From positions 11,890 to 75,889 of the forward strand of contig JBFMAL010000006.1 in NCBI GenBank assembly GCA_040755615.1: a stretch of 64,000 bases of DNA, read 5' to 3'. The notes under the pieces are model-generated. The model saw nothing but the letters and a program-made list of their open reading frames with translations, was not told the DNA's origin and did not search any database. The translations under genes and the position numbers were made by a program. Position 1 is the stretch's first letter, and each line of letters starts with the position of its first letter. This DNA comes from DYEP01 sp040755615 (lineage in GTDB: Bacteria > Bacillota > Sulfobacillia > DUSP01 > DYEP01). This document shows positions 9,128 to 16,777 of this stretch, one piece after another.

Positions 9128-9151
9128 CAATGACATAGTCGGGAAATATAA
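9123..9151 (+). promoter_or_regulatory. Consensus sigma-A promoter of the cysE-cysS T-box leader
   Basis: TTGACA (9123-9128), 17-base spacer, TATAAT (9146-9151). Both hexamers are exact, and the -35 box overlaps the stop codon of the rlpA-like gene. Confidence 0.9.
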
Positions 9152-9157
9152 TTAAAC

Positions 9158-9412
9158 GAAAGAGGCTATGAACGGGGAGAGTAACCTGCTTTTTGGGCGG
9201 GACAGAGAAGCCGGTAAAGGTGAAAGCGGCTACGCAACAAGGCAGGCGAAGTGCACCCGGGAGCTGCTCGCCGAAATTTGAGTAGGCCGGGCCGGCTGGC
9301 TACCGTTGAACGAGCCACGGATACGTTGTATCCTGATGAGGGGTCTTTTACGACCCGATTCAGAGTGGAACCACGGACAGCTCTCCGTCTCTGTACGGAG
9401 GGCGTTTATGTT
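9158..9412 (+). ncRNA. T-box riboswitch, cysteine specifier
   Basis: A tRNA-sensing leader that reads through when uncharged tRNA-Cys binds. Visible elements are the Stem I start with GAGAGTAA, the ACAGAGAAGCCGG/GGTGAAAGCGGC region, the specifier loop GCGAAGTGCACC with specifier TGC (Cys) at 9252-9254, and the T-box TGGAACCACGG at 9366-9376. A terminator-like hairpin (CTCTCCGT 9381-9388 with ACGGAGGG 9395-9402) is followed by CGTTTATGTTTT. The specifier agrees with the downstream cysE and cysS. Confidence 0.9.
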
Positions 9413-9427
9413 TTGGGGGGATCACAG

Positions 9428-10081
9428 GTGCTTGAACTGATCAAGGAAGATATCCAGGCTGTTTTCGAAAGGGATCCGGCTGCGAAAAACACTGTTGAAG
9501 TCTTGCTTTGTTCGCCCGGCATTCATGCGCTTTTGTTATACCGGATAGCCCACTGGTTCTACAACAGGCGAGCATTTATAATTTCCAGGTTCATATCCCA
9601 CTTAGGGCGGTTCCTAACCGGCATTGAGATCCATCCCGGGGCCAGAATAGGCCGGCGGGTGTTCATCGACCATGGTATGGGTGTGGTGATAGGGGAGACT
9701 GCGGAAGTTGAGGATGACGTCACCATTTACCAAGGTGTCACACTAGGCGGGACCGGAAAAGAAAAGGGAAAGAGGCATCCGACCATCCGCCGCGGCACGA
9801 TAATCGGGGTGGGCGCGAAGATCCTCGGGAACATCGAGGTGGGCGAGAATTGCCGGATCGGGGCCGGCGCGGTAGTTGTCAAGCCCGTACCGGCGAACTC
9901 CACGGTCGTCGGGGTACCTGGCAGGGTTGTGATGCGCAACGGAAGGCGCATCGACGCACTGCAACATGGAGACCTTCCCGATCCCGTATCCGAAATGCTG
10001 TTTTGCCTGCAAGAAAGGGTTGCTCATCTGGAGGCGCGTATTGCAACAATTGAGGACAAGACGGAACAGGCTACAAGATAG
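9428..10081 (+). CDS. cysE: Serine O-acetyltransferase
   Basis: First step of cysteine synthesis: acetyl-CoA + L-serine to O-acetylserine. A 217-residue protein with an N-terminal helical domain and a left-handed beta-helix of hexapeptide repeats from about residue 65 (GIEIHPGARIGRRVFIDHG, then GVTLGGTGKEKGKRHPTI with the active-site His). The C-terminal tail is a short helix. GTG 9428 is chosen because GGGGGG sits seven bases upstream; the open frame continues upstream but only through the T-box. Forms an operon with cysS under cysteine T-box control. Confidence 0.95.
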   Translation: MLELIKEDIQAVFERDPAAKNTVEVLLCSPGIHALLLYRIAHWFYNRRAFIISRFISHLGRFLTGIEIHPGARIGRRVFIDHGMGVVIGETAEVEDDVTIYQGVTLGGTGKEKGKRHPTIRRGTIIGVGAKILGNIEVGENCRIGAGAVVVKPVPANSTVVGVPGRVVMRNGRRIDALQHGDLPDPVSEMLFCLQERVAHLEARIATIEDKTEQATR

Positions 10082-10153
10082 TCTCCTAAACGGAGGGAGG
10101 TAGTGACGGCGCGCCGGCCACAAAGCCGGCATTGCGGCCGCACGGTGTTCGCT

Positions 10154-11554
10154 ATGCTCAGAGTGTACAATTCCATGACTCGTACCAAGGAAGAGTTCAT
10201 ACCGATAAGACCGGGGGAAGTGTCAGTATACTCCTGCGGGCCCACTGTGTACGACGAACCCCATATCGGCAACTGGCGTTCGTTTGTGATATTCGACGTC
10301 ATCCGCCGGTACTTAAAGAGTAAAGGGTTCAAGGTTACTTTCGTTCAGAATATAACCGATATCGACGACAAGATCATAAAGAGGGCCAATGAAACCGGGG
10401 TTCACCCCACAGTCCTTGCAGATAGGTTCACTGCGACCTATCTTGAGCAGGCACGCATACTCGGTAACGAACCCGCCGACGTACACCCGAGAGCTACAGA
10501 GCATGTCGGCGAAATCATTGAACTTATTCAGTGCTTGATTGATAAGGGTTTTGCTTATGCGGCAGGCGGCGATGTCTACTTCGACACCTCGCATTTTAAG
10601 ACATATGGCGCACTTTCGGGGCAACCGATTGAGGAGCTTGAAGCAGGCGCCCGGGTGGAGATAGGCGAGATGAAGAAGTCCCCATTGGATTTCACGCTAT
10701 GGAAAGCTAGAAAGCCGGGGGAAATCTACTGGGACAGCCCCTGGGGCGAGGGGAGGCCCGGCTGGCACATCGAGTGCTCGGCGATGTCCATGAAGTACCT
10801 GGGTGACAGCATCGATATTCACACAGGCGGGGTGGACTTGAAATTTCCCCATCATGAAAACGAAAGGGCCCAGAGCGAAGCTGCTACCGGCAAGCAATTT
10901 GTAAAGTACTGGCTGCACGTCGGCTTTCTTCAGATTGGCGGCGAGCGGATGGGGAAGTCTCTTGGAAACTTCCTCACGCTTAGCGAGATGATGAAGAAAT
11001 ATGACCCAATGGCGATCCGGTTCTACCTCATATCCGCTCATTACCGTAGCCCGCTGAATTACTCGGAAGAACTGCTCCAGTCAAGTGCAGCCGGCCTGAA
11101 GAGGCTTCAGAATACGGTGAGCATGCTTTCTCACATGGTGACTGCAGCACCCCCGGGTCAGGACGCGGCTTGGCAGGAATTGCTCCGGGGGTTCAAGACA
11201 CGCTTCTATGAAGCGATGGACGATGACTTCAATACGGCCGACGCCATCGCGGTGCTGTTTGATATTGCCAAAGCTGCAAACACTTACAGAGGCGACATTA
11301 AAAGAGAAATGGCACGGGAAACACTGAGCCTGTTTGAGGAATTAGGAAAGATACTGGGCCTTAAGTTCCTCGATGCGAAGGCAGCTGGAGGGGACACCGA
11401 GCTTGTGGAGGGGCTTTTGCGCATACTCCTGGATCTACGCGAGGAGGCCAGGAAGGGCAAGGATTGGAAGACTGCGGATCATATTAGAGATGCGCTGTCC
11501 TCTCTGGGGATAACCATTGAAGATACGCCTCTTGGGCCAAGGTATAGGCGCTGA
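10154..11554 (+). CDS. cysS: Cysteinyl-tRNA synthetase
   Basis: Class I synthetase charging tRNA-Cys (466 aa from this start). The HIGH-type motif is PHIGN (residues 36-40), with zinc ligands Cys28 (SCGPT), the Cys in HIECSAMS and His in FPHHENE. The KMSKS-type motif is MGKSLGN near residue 266. The C-terminal DALR/helical region is present. ATG 10154 matches the usual family start; an in-frame GTG at 10103 sits right behind GGAGGGAGG but with only two bases of spacing, so the start is uncertain. The segment between carries a GC-rich inverted repeat. Confidence 0.95.
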   Translation: MLRVYNSMTRTKEEFIPIRPGEVSVYSCGPTVYDEPHIGNWRSFVIFDVIRRYLKSKGFKVTFVQNITDIDDKIIKRANETGVHPTVLADRFTATYLEQARILGNEPADVHPRATEHVGEIIELIQCLIDKGFAYAAGGDVYFDTSHFKTYGALSGQPIEELEAGARVEIGEMKKSPLDFTLWKARKPGEIYWDSPWGEGRPGWHIECSAMSMKYLGDSIDIHTGGVDLKFPHHENERAQSEAATGKQFVKYWLHVGFLQIGGERMGKSLGNFLTLSEMMKKYDPMAIRFYLISAHYRSPLNYSEELLQSSAAGLKRLQNTVSMLSHMVTAAPPGQDAAWQELLRGFKTRFYEAMDDDFNTADAIAVLFDIAKAANTYRGDIKREMARETLSLFEELGKILGLKFLDAKAAGGDTELVEGLLRILLDLREEARKGKDWKTADHIRDALSSLGITIEDTPLGPRYRR

Positions 11555-11565
11555 CATGAACAAAA

Positions 11566-11583
11566 CCCCTCCCATGGGAGGGG
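11566..11583 (-). terminator. Palindromic terminator between convergent cysS and thyX
   Basis: CCCCTCCCATGGGAGGGG is a perfect 18-base palindrome. Read on the minus strand it is followed by TTTTGTT, so it can terminate thyX. On the plus strand there is no T run behind it. Confidence 0.75.
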
Positions 11584-11589
11584 TGAATT

Positions 11590-12384
11590 CTAAACGCGTC
11601 CCAGCATCTCCTCGCGGGTGGGCGCCCTGCCGCAAGAGAAGCGGCCCTCAGTGCAATATCCGAGTTCGTCACATGATGCGCCGGACCGGTAGAATATGTT
11701 GGGGGCGATTTTCTTGTACTCAGCAAGCAGCGTTTCAAACAGCCGCCTTATTTCCCATTGAGCCCGCGTGCAGCAGCGCAGGTTAAAAATATGGCGAAGC
11801 TGGCGCGCGTTTGTAGTGACCACGAATCGCGTCTCTGTGGCGCCCGAAAGAGCGAAACGAAGATCTTCCGCGGGTATATCCAGTTCTTTTCCCTTTATCT
11901 GAAATCGGCGTATCCTCTCTTGGATATCGAGGTATTCCGCGTGCAGATCGGGGTGCCGGCTGATGCTCTCGGGCACGATAAAGCGAAACGCTTCTTCACG
12001 TACGTAGCGCTGGGATTGCTGTAGCTGGGAGAAGTCGACACTGGCCTGGAGAGGTTCATTCACATAAACGTCTGCATCTTTGAATATCTTTATAATGCGG
12101 TGCCTGTCCAATTGTTGGCTGCTTATCCTGCTGAAACCCTCCACTGCGAAGGTGGTGTACCAGTGCTCGAGAGCACCGTGATGACCCGATTGGACAAGAT
12201 GCCGTGCAAACCTGGCGGCCTCCTCGTCAAGCCTGGGGTCGTCGTCGAGGAGGAGCTTTTGTAGCTGGTCCGGGCCGATCGGAGAGTAACAGAGTTTTGC
12301 AAGCAGTATGATCCTCTCCGTGCTGACTCGGGTACCCATGAGAGGGTAATACAAGATCTTTACGTTTAAGTCGACGCTGTTCAA
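11590..12384 (-). CDS. thyX: Flavin-dependent thymidylate synthase with insertion in its signature motif
   Basis: Makes dTMP from dUMP using methylene-THF and FADH2. A 264-residue protein; TTG 12384 is the start because GGAGGT lies six bases upstream. Family features are clear in the C-terminal half (GATETRFVVTTNARQLRHIF, RCCTRAQWEIRRL). The signature normally reads RHRxxS(x4)SxR; here RHR (94-96) and FSQLQQSQRY (118-127) are separated by about 20 extra in-frame residues (IKIFKDADVYVNEPLQASVD). The protein is otherwise intact. It lies on the minus strand, convergent to cysS; in many Firmicutes thyX is in line with cysS and rlmB. Confidence 0.9.
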   Translation of the reverse strand: MNSVDLNVKILYYPLMGTRVSTERIILLAKLCYSPIGPDQLQKLLLDDDPRLDEEAARFARHLVQSGHHGALEHWYTTFAVEGFSRISSQQLDRHRIIKIFKDADVYVNEPLQASVDFSQLQQSQRYVREEAFRFIVPESISRHPDLHAEYLDIQERIRRFQIKGKELDIPAEDLRFALSGATETRFVVTTNARQLRHIFNLRCCTRAQWEIRRLFETLLAEYKKIAPNIFYRSGASCDELGYCTEGRFSCGRAPTREEMLGRV

Positions 12385-12485
12385 TGCATTACCTCCTTCA
12401 GGGAAAAACTTCTTTTTCTGCAGGCTATTCTCCTTTTTGCGCACGTCAGAATGCATACAATCGCAGACGCCACTGGGGGTGCACT

Positions 12486-13235
12486 ATGGTGCAGGTCATT
12501 TACGGGAGGAACGCAGTGCTAGCCGCACTTCAATCAGGCGTACAGCTGAACGAAATCAGGCTTGCCAGGGGCTCGCACGGTAGGGCCATCGACGATATTC
12601 TCAAAGAGGCTTCAACTAAGGGTGTACACGTGGCATGGGTTACTCAGGCGGATATCGAACGGGCGACAGGCGGCGTGAGCCACCAGGGGGTCCTTGCCAT
12701 CATGGATGAAATACCGTACGCCGACCTCCAGGACGTTGTGGCAGCGTCGTTCAAGCAGAAAAAATGGCCCTTCTTTGTACTGCTCGACGGAGTAGAAGAC
12801 CCCCACAATTTAGGAGCTGTAATACGTTCGGCAGAAGTGATGGGCTGTTCTGGCGTGGTAATACCAAAAAGACGCTCCGCAGGGTTAAACGCCACAGTCA
12901 TGAAGGTCAGTGCAGGAGCCGCTTCACGTATCCCGGTGAGCCAGGTGGTGAACGTGGCAAGAACGCTTGAATGGTTCAAGCGAGAGTCCTTCTGGGTAAT
13001 CGGGGCTGACGCTGAGGCGAGAAGGAGCCTGTGGGAAGTTGACTTCAAGAGTCCTCTGCTCATTGTGATAGGCGGCGAAAGCCGTGGGCTTGGCCGCTTG
13101 ACCAGAGATAAATGTGATGTCTTATGTCGGATACCTATGGTTGGGAGGACCGGTTCGTTCAATGTATCGGTGGCAGCTTCTATATTTTTCTATGAAATAA
13201 ACAGACAACAGCAATTCATGGAGAAACACCTTTAG
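12486..13235 (+). CDS. rlmB: 23S rRNA (guanosine-2'-O-)-methyltransferase RlmB
   Basis: SPOUT/TrmH-family methyltransferase (249 aa) that modifies G2251 of 23S rRNA. It has an N-terminal substrate-binding domain (IYGRNAVLAAL), then the three SPOUT motifs: LDGVEDPHNLGAVIRSAE, the IGGESRGLG block, and IPMVGRTGSFNVSVAASI forming the knot and SAM site. The ATG at 12486 has GGGGGTG upstream. In related genomes the gene for Mini-RNase III precedes it and a yacP gene follows it; both are absent here. Confidence 0.93.
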   Translation: MVQVIYGRNAVLAALQSGVQLNEIRLARGSHGRAIDDILKEASTKGVHVAWVTQADIERATGGVSHQGVLAIMDEIPYADLQDVVAASFKQKKWPFFVLLDGVEDPHNLGAVIRSAEVMGCSGVVIPKRRSAGLNATVMKVSAGAASRIPVSQVVNVARTLEWFKRESFWVIGADAEARRSLWEVDFKSPLLIVIGGESRGLGRLTRDKCDVLCRIPMVGRTGSFNVSVAASIFFYEINRQQQFMEKHL

Positions 13236-13250
13236 ACGATGCCACTATTA

Positions 13251-13279
13251 TTGCCTAATACGGACCTCTAGGTTATAAT
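13251..13279 (+). promoter_or_regulatory. Sigma-A-type promoter of sigH
   Basis: TTGCCT (13251-13256), 17-base spacer, TATAAT (13274-13279), about 50 bases upstream of the sigH start. Confidence 0.7.
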
Positions 13280-13327
13280 AGACTTGTCCTAGATACTGTC
13301 TGATCACCGCGGACGGAGGCGAATGCT

Positions 13328-13999
13328 GTGAGCGTAGCTCCGCAAAGGGAAGTACTTAATCAGTATGAGACTATGGTGGATGAAGACATAGTCGAGCAGG
13401 CGCGGGATGGTTGCTCTTATGCCCTTGAATACTTGATAAACAAGTACAAGAACTTTGTAAGAGCAAAAGCACGGAGTTATTTCCTAATAGGCGCTGATCG
13501 TGAAGACATCATACAGGAGGGCATGATCGGACTTTACAAAGCAATAAGAGATTTCAAGAGTGACAAGCTGAGCTCCTTCAGGGCATTTGCTGAACTCTGT
13601 ATAACCCGCCAGATCATCACGGCCATCAAGACTGCAACCCGTCAGAAACACATTCCGCTGAACTCATACGTCTCATTAAATAAGCCCATTTACGATGAGG
13701 ATTCCGACCGTACGCTTTTGGATGTTATTTCGGGGACAAAGATCACTGATCCTGAAGAACTAGTCATAAACCGTGAGGAGTTCGGCGATATCGAGGAAAA
13801 GATGTGCGAAATCCTAAGCGACCTTGAATGGCGCGTGCTCATGTCATATCTTGATGGTAAGTCTTATCAGGAGATCGCCTGCGACCTCAACAGGCACGTG
13901 AAGTCTATAGACAATGCACTGCAGCGGGTCAAAAGAAAACTCGAGCGTTACCTCGACACAAGGCACGTGACCCAAGAAATGGACCGGATGGGTGTCTAG
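13328..13999 (+). CDS. sigH: RNA polymerase sporulation sigma factor SigH
   Basis: Sigma-70-family factor (223 aa) used at the onset of sporulation and stationary phase. Region 2 is visible (ALEYLINKYKNFVRAKARSY, then the core-binding and -10 recognition block DREDIIQEGMIGLYKAIRDF) and region 4 helix-turn-helix near the C-terminus (LDGKSYQEIACDLNRHVKSI). GTG 13328 is preceded by GGAGG at eight bases. Own promoter upstream, terminator downstream. With cwlD and the GerMN gene it marks the organism as a likely spore former. Confidence 0.95.
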   Translation: MSVAPQREVLNQYETMVDEDIVEQARDGCSYALEYLINKYKNFVRAKARSYFLIGADREDIIQEGMIGLYKAIRDFKSDKLSSFRAFAELCITRQIITAIKTATRQKHIPLNSYVSLNKPIYDEDSDRTLLDVISGTKITDPEELVINREEFGDIEEKMCEILSDLEWRVLMSYLDGKSYQEIACDLNRHVKSIDNALQRVKRKLERYLDTRHVTQEMDRMGV

Positions 14000-14034
14000 T
14001 CGCGAAAGCCCAAGCTATGTGCGGCCCAAAAAAT

Positions 14035-14063
14035 CGGGAACTCGTGTGGGTTCCCGTTTTCTT
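14035..14063 (+). terminator. Intrinsic terminator after sigH
   Basis: CGGGAAC (14035-14041) pairs with GTTCCCG (14050-14056), followed by TTTTCTT. Confidence 0.85.
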
Positions 14064-14306
14064 CAGGCGCCCAACACAGGAGCGGGCAACAATCTAGACA
14101 GGACCATTTGGTGTGGCTACCGGTGCAGTGACCAGTCGGTTGGTATATCTCATTTGTTCGATCTCGGTACCCTTGAATCTCTAATGATTGTCAAAGAACA
14201 TTTTTTTCAAGGTCGTTCCCGCTCTTCAATTTCAATTCCAGTGGCGCCTTGGTGCTGCAAGCCCAATGGACTGGTTTTCGGAACCTCCGAGGACCTTCCG
14301 GTACTG
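14064..14306 (+). other. Intergenic stretch without a recognisable gene
   Basis: Between the sigH terminator and the tRNA promoter I see no credible coding frame, ribosome site or paired structure. It contains a seven-T run (about 14202-14208) with no clear stem in front of it. Confidence 0.5.
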
Positions 14307-14335
14307 TTGACAACCCAATACCCATGGTTTATAAT
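14307..14335 (+). promoter_or_regulatory. Consensus sigma-A promoter of the tRNA cluster
   Basis: TTGACA (14307-14312), 17-base spacer, TATAAT (14330-14335). Both boxes are exact, 25 bases upstream of the first tRNA. Confidence 0.9.
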
Positions 14336-14360
14336 GTTCCTTGCGCAGTTTTGCAGATAC

Positions 14361-14435
14361 GCTGGCGTAGCTCAACGGCAGAGCAGCTGATTTGTAATCA
14401 GCAGGTTGCGGGTTCGAATCCCATCGCCAGCTCCA
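14361..14435 (+). tRNA. tRNA-Thr (anticodon TGT)
   Basis: Acceptor GCTGGCG/CGCCAGC, D stem GCTC/GAGC, anticodon arm GCTGA-TTTGTAA-TCAGC, T loop TTCGAAT, encoded CCA. The anticodon TGT reads ACA. Confidence 0.95.
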
Positions 14436-14458
14436 TTTCGGAGAAAGTCTTCCAATGT

Positions 14459-14544
14459 GGAGAGGTACCCAAGTGGCCAAAGGGGGCAGACTGTAAATCT
14501 GCTGGCTAACGTCTTCGCTGGTTCAAATCCAGCCCTCTCCACCA
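14459..14544 (+). tRNA. tRNA-Tyr (anticodon GTA)
   Basis: Class II tRNA with a long variable arm. Acceptor GGAGAGG/CCTCTCC, anticodon arm GCAGA-CTGTAAA-TCTGC, T loop TTCAAAT, encoded CCA. Confidence 0.95.
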
Positions 14545-14630
14545 GGTTTGTTCCCAGGGACCGGGTCATTTAAAGTAACTTGACCAAGGCCCGTGTTGCA
14601 TATAGACTAATAACAGAAGAAAAAGTTTGG

Positions 14631-14707
<77 letters not shown>

Positions 14708-14728
14708 TTTTTGTTTTCATATTTGGAT

Positions 14729-14804
14729 GCTCACATAGCTCAGCAGGCAGAGCGTCGCCTTGGTAAGGCGGAGGTCACCGGTTCGATCCCGGTTGTGAGC
14801 TCCA
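14729..14804 (+). tRNA. tRNA-Thr (anticodon GGT)
   Basis: Acceptor GCTCACA/TGTGAGC, D stem GCTC/GAGC, anticodon loop TTGGTAA, T loop TTCGATC, encoded CCA. A second threonine isoacceptor in the same cluster, reading ACC/ACT. Confidence 0.95.
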
Positions 14805-14928
14805 TATATTTTTGTGACAGGGAGGAATTTTGTGGAGGTTGAAGAAAATATTTCTGACACTACGGAAATACTAATCTTAATCTCCCCAGCATACCCAGTC
14901 CAAGCGATAGGAGGGCATGACAGGTAAG

Positions 14929-16131
14929 ATGGCCAAGAAGAAGTTTGAGAGAACAAAACCGCATGTAAACGTAGGTACGATAGGGCACATCGACCATGGG
15001 AAGACGACGTTGACAGCGGCTATAACGAAGGTGCTGTCGGCTGTGGGGAAAGCGGAGTTTGTACCGTTTGACCAGATAGACAAGGCGCCGGAGGAGAAGG
15101 CCAGAGGGATCACCATAGCGACGGCGCACGTTGAGTACGAGACGGACAAGAGGCACTACGCGCACGTGGACTGCCCCGGACACGCAGACTACATCAAGAA
15201 CATGATCACCGGAGCGGCGCAGATGGACGGAGCGATACTGGTGGTATCGGCAGCGGATGGTCCGATGCCGCAGACGCGGGAGCACATATTGCTGGCGAGG
15301 CAGGTGGGTGTGCCAGCGATGGTGGTGTTCTTGAACAAGGCGGACATGGTAGACGACCCGGAGTTGCTGGAGTTGGTGGAGCTTGAAGTGAGAGAGCTTT
15401 TGAGCAAGTACCAGTTCCCCGGGGACGAGACGCCTGTGATAGCGGGTTCTGCGCTGAGGGCGCTGGAGTGCGGTTGTGCGAAGAGGGAGTGCGAGTGGTG
15501 CGGGAAGCTGTGGGAATTGATGGACGCGGTAGACGAGTACATCCCCACGCCGCAAAGAGACGCAGACAAGCCGTTCCTGATGCCTGTTGAGGACGTATTT
15601 TCCATCACGGGACGCGGGACGGTAGCGACAGGAAGAGTAGAGAGAGGTACAGTGAAAGTAGGAGACGAGGTTGAGATAGTAGGGTTCACGGAGAGGCCGA
15701 GGAAGACGGTGGTAACGGGTGTAGAGATGTTCCGGAAGCTGCTGGACCAAGCAGTGGCAGGGGACAACATCGGGACGCTGCTGCGCGGGGTGGACAAGGA
15801 TGAGGTGGAGAGAGGGCAGGTACTGGCCAAGCCCGGGAGCATAAAGCCGCACACCAAGTTCAGCGCGCAGGTATACGTATTGACGAAAGAGGAAGGCGGA
15901 AGACACACGCCGTTCTTCCAGGGGTACAAACCGCAGTTTTACTTCCGGACGACTGACGTGACAGGTCAGATCAAGCTGCCAGAAGGCATGGAGATGGTAA
16001 TGCCTGGAGACAACGTGAACATGAAAGTAGAACTGATTACCCCCATCGCGATAGAAGAAGGACTGAGGTTTGCCATCAGGGAAGGCGGGCGGACCGTAGG
16101 AGCAGGTGCAGTTACGAGCATCGAGGATTAA
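14929..16131 (+). CDS. tuf: Translation elongation factor Tu (copy 1)
   Basis: GTPase that delivers aminoacyl-tRNA to the ribosome (400 aa). G1 motif GHIDHGKT (19-26), G3 DCPGH, G4 NKAD, then the two beta-barrel domains. A Cys-rich insert in domain 1 (CGCAKRECEWCGKLW) is, from memory, typical of Peptococcaceae-type EF-Tu. ATG 14929 matches the start of copy 2; an ATG four codons upstream lies too close to AGGAGGG. It follows the tRNA cluster. The protein is identical to the copy at 33221-34423. Confidence 0.95.
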   Translation: MAKKKFERTKPHVNVGTIGHIDHGKTTLTAAITKVLSAVGKAEFVPFDQIDKAPEEKARGITIATAHVEYETDKRHYAHVDCPGHADYIKNMITGAAQMDGAILVVSAADGPMPQTREHILLARQVGVPAMVVFLNKADMVDDPELLELVELEVRELLSKYQFPGDETPVIAGSALRALECGCAKRECEWCGKLWELMDAVDEYIPTPQRDADKPFLMPVEDVFSITGRGTVATGRVERGTVKVGDEVEIVGFTERPRKTVVTGVEMFRKLLDQAVAGDNIGTLLRGVDKDEVERGQVLAKPGSIKPHTKFSAQVYVLTKEEGGRHTPFFQGYKPQFYFRTTDVTGQIKLPEGMEMVMPGDNVNMKVELITPIAIEEGLRFAIREGGRTVGAGAVTSIED

Positions 16132-16141
16132 CCGACAAAAG

Positions 16142-16166
16142 CCGGGGGCGGATCGCACGCCCCCGG
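16142..16166 (+). terminator. GC-rich hairpin after tuf copy 1, no T run
   Basis: CCGGGGGCG (16142-16150) pairs with CGCCCCCGG (16158-16166), loop of seven. No T tract follows, so it may be an inefficient terminator or an mRNA 3'-end stabiliser. The same hairpin follows copy 2. Confidence 0.6.
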
Positions 16167-16180
16167 GTGGTACACACTTA

Positions 16181-16209
16181 TTGACAGTGACACTGAATTA
16201 TGATAAATT
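16181..16209 (+). promoter_or_regulatory. Probable promoter for rpmG-tRNA-Trp-secE-nusG
   Basis: TTGACA (16181-16186), 17-base spacer, TAAATT (16204-16209, four of six matches). It lies between tuf and rpmG. Confidence 0.6.
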
Positions 16210-16262
16210 TATAAAGCATTTAAGGTGCTCAGTTTTGCCTGTATTTTGCGGAGGTGCCCGGC

Positions 16263-16412
16263 ATGAGGGTCATAATAACGCTTGCATGTACGGATTGCAA
16301 GAGAAGAAACTACACCTCAACAAAGAACAAGAAGAATGACGCCGGCAGACTGGAGATGAAAAAGTATTGTCCTTTCTGCCGTACGCATACAGTTCATCGT
16401 GAAACCAGGTAA
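16263..16412 (+). CDS. rpmG: 50S ribosomal protein L33
   Basis: A 49-residue protein (MRVIITLACTDCKRRNY at the N-terminus). It has the zinc-binding form with two CxxC pairs (CTDC and CPFC). ATG with GGAGGTG upstream. First gene of the rpmG-tRNA-Trp-secE-nusG unit, the standard Firmicute arrangement. Confidence 0.95.
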   Translation: MRVIITLACTDCKRRNYTSTKNKKNDAGRLEMKKYCPFCRTHTVHRETR

Positions 16413-16418
16413 CATTGC

Positions 16419-16495
16419 GGGCCTGTAGCTCCAACTGGTAGAGCGGCGGACTCCAAATCCGCGTGTTGGGGGTTCGAGTCCCTCCAGGCCTGCCA
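16419..16495 (+). tRNA. tRNA-Trp (anticodon CCA)
   Basis: Acceptor GGGCCTG/CAGGCCT (first pair G-U), D stem GCTC/GAGC, anticodon loop CTCCAAA, T loop TTCGAGT, discriminator G, encoded CCA. It sits seven bases after rpmG and 41 before secE, so it is probably processed out of the protein-coding transcript. Confidence 0.93.
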
Positions 16496-16536
16496 TATGC
16501 TTTGAAAATCTACGCCCACCAGAGGATGTGGTACAG

Positions 16537-16737
16537 GTGAGTGTAAAAGGCACAACGCTGCGGGTCGGCCGCTTCCTGCGCGAGGTAAGATCTGAACTCC
16601 GTAAGGTTCAATGGCCCAACCGCAGGGAAACGGTGGTCTTAACAAGTGTAGTTGTTGGCTCTGTAGTCCTCGTTGTGGCACTGGTCTGGGTGGTGGATAC
16701 CATATTAAGCCTGATTCTTGGGCTAGTAATCAGATAA
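16537..16737 (+). CDS. secE: Preprotein translocase subunit SecE
   Basis: Small essential membrane subunit of the SecYEG channel (66 aa). The amphipathic FLREVRSELRKVQWPNRRET is followed by a single transmembrane helix (VVLTSVVVGSVVLVVALVWV). GTG 16537 has AGAGGA ten bases upstream; the in-frame GTG at 16528 is too close to that site. Directly upstream of nusG. Confidence 0.94.
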   Translation: MSVKGTTLRVGRFLREVRSELRKVQWPNRRETVVLTSVVVGSVVLVVALVWVVDTILSLILGLVIR

Positions 16738-16777
16738 GATCAGGAGGTGGGGGGCCGCGGTAGGGTCCCTTCAATTT

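Larger units (their letters stand above)
14928..16170 (+). repeat. Duplicated tuf segment, copy 1
   Basis: The 1243 bases from one base before the tuf ATG to just past the downstream hairpin read the same as 33220-34462 wherever I compared them. The flanks diverge immediately on both sides. Direct orientation, offset 18292. Points to recent gene conversion. Confidence 0.9.

Noticed and set aside
9251..9427. N-terminal extension of CysE
   Set aside because: The open frame runs through the T-box, and the ribosome site is at 9415-9420 in front of GTG 9428.
12034..12096. Intein in ThyX
   Set aside because: Only about 20 residues, no Cys/Ser at the entry, no HN at the exit and no splicing blocks.
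14860..16158. Long open frame antisense to tuf copy 1 (432 codons)
   Set aside because: It results from the strong codon bias of tuf, recurs antisense to copy 2, gives a low-complexity basic protein without family resemblance, and has no ribosome site.
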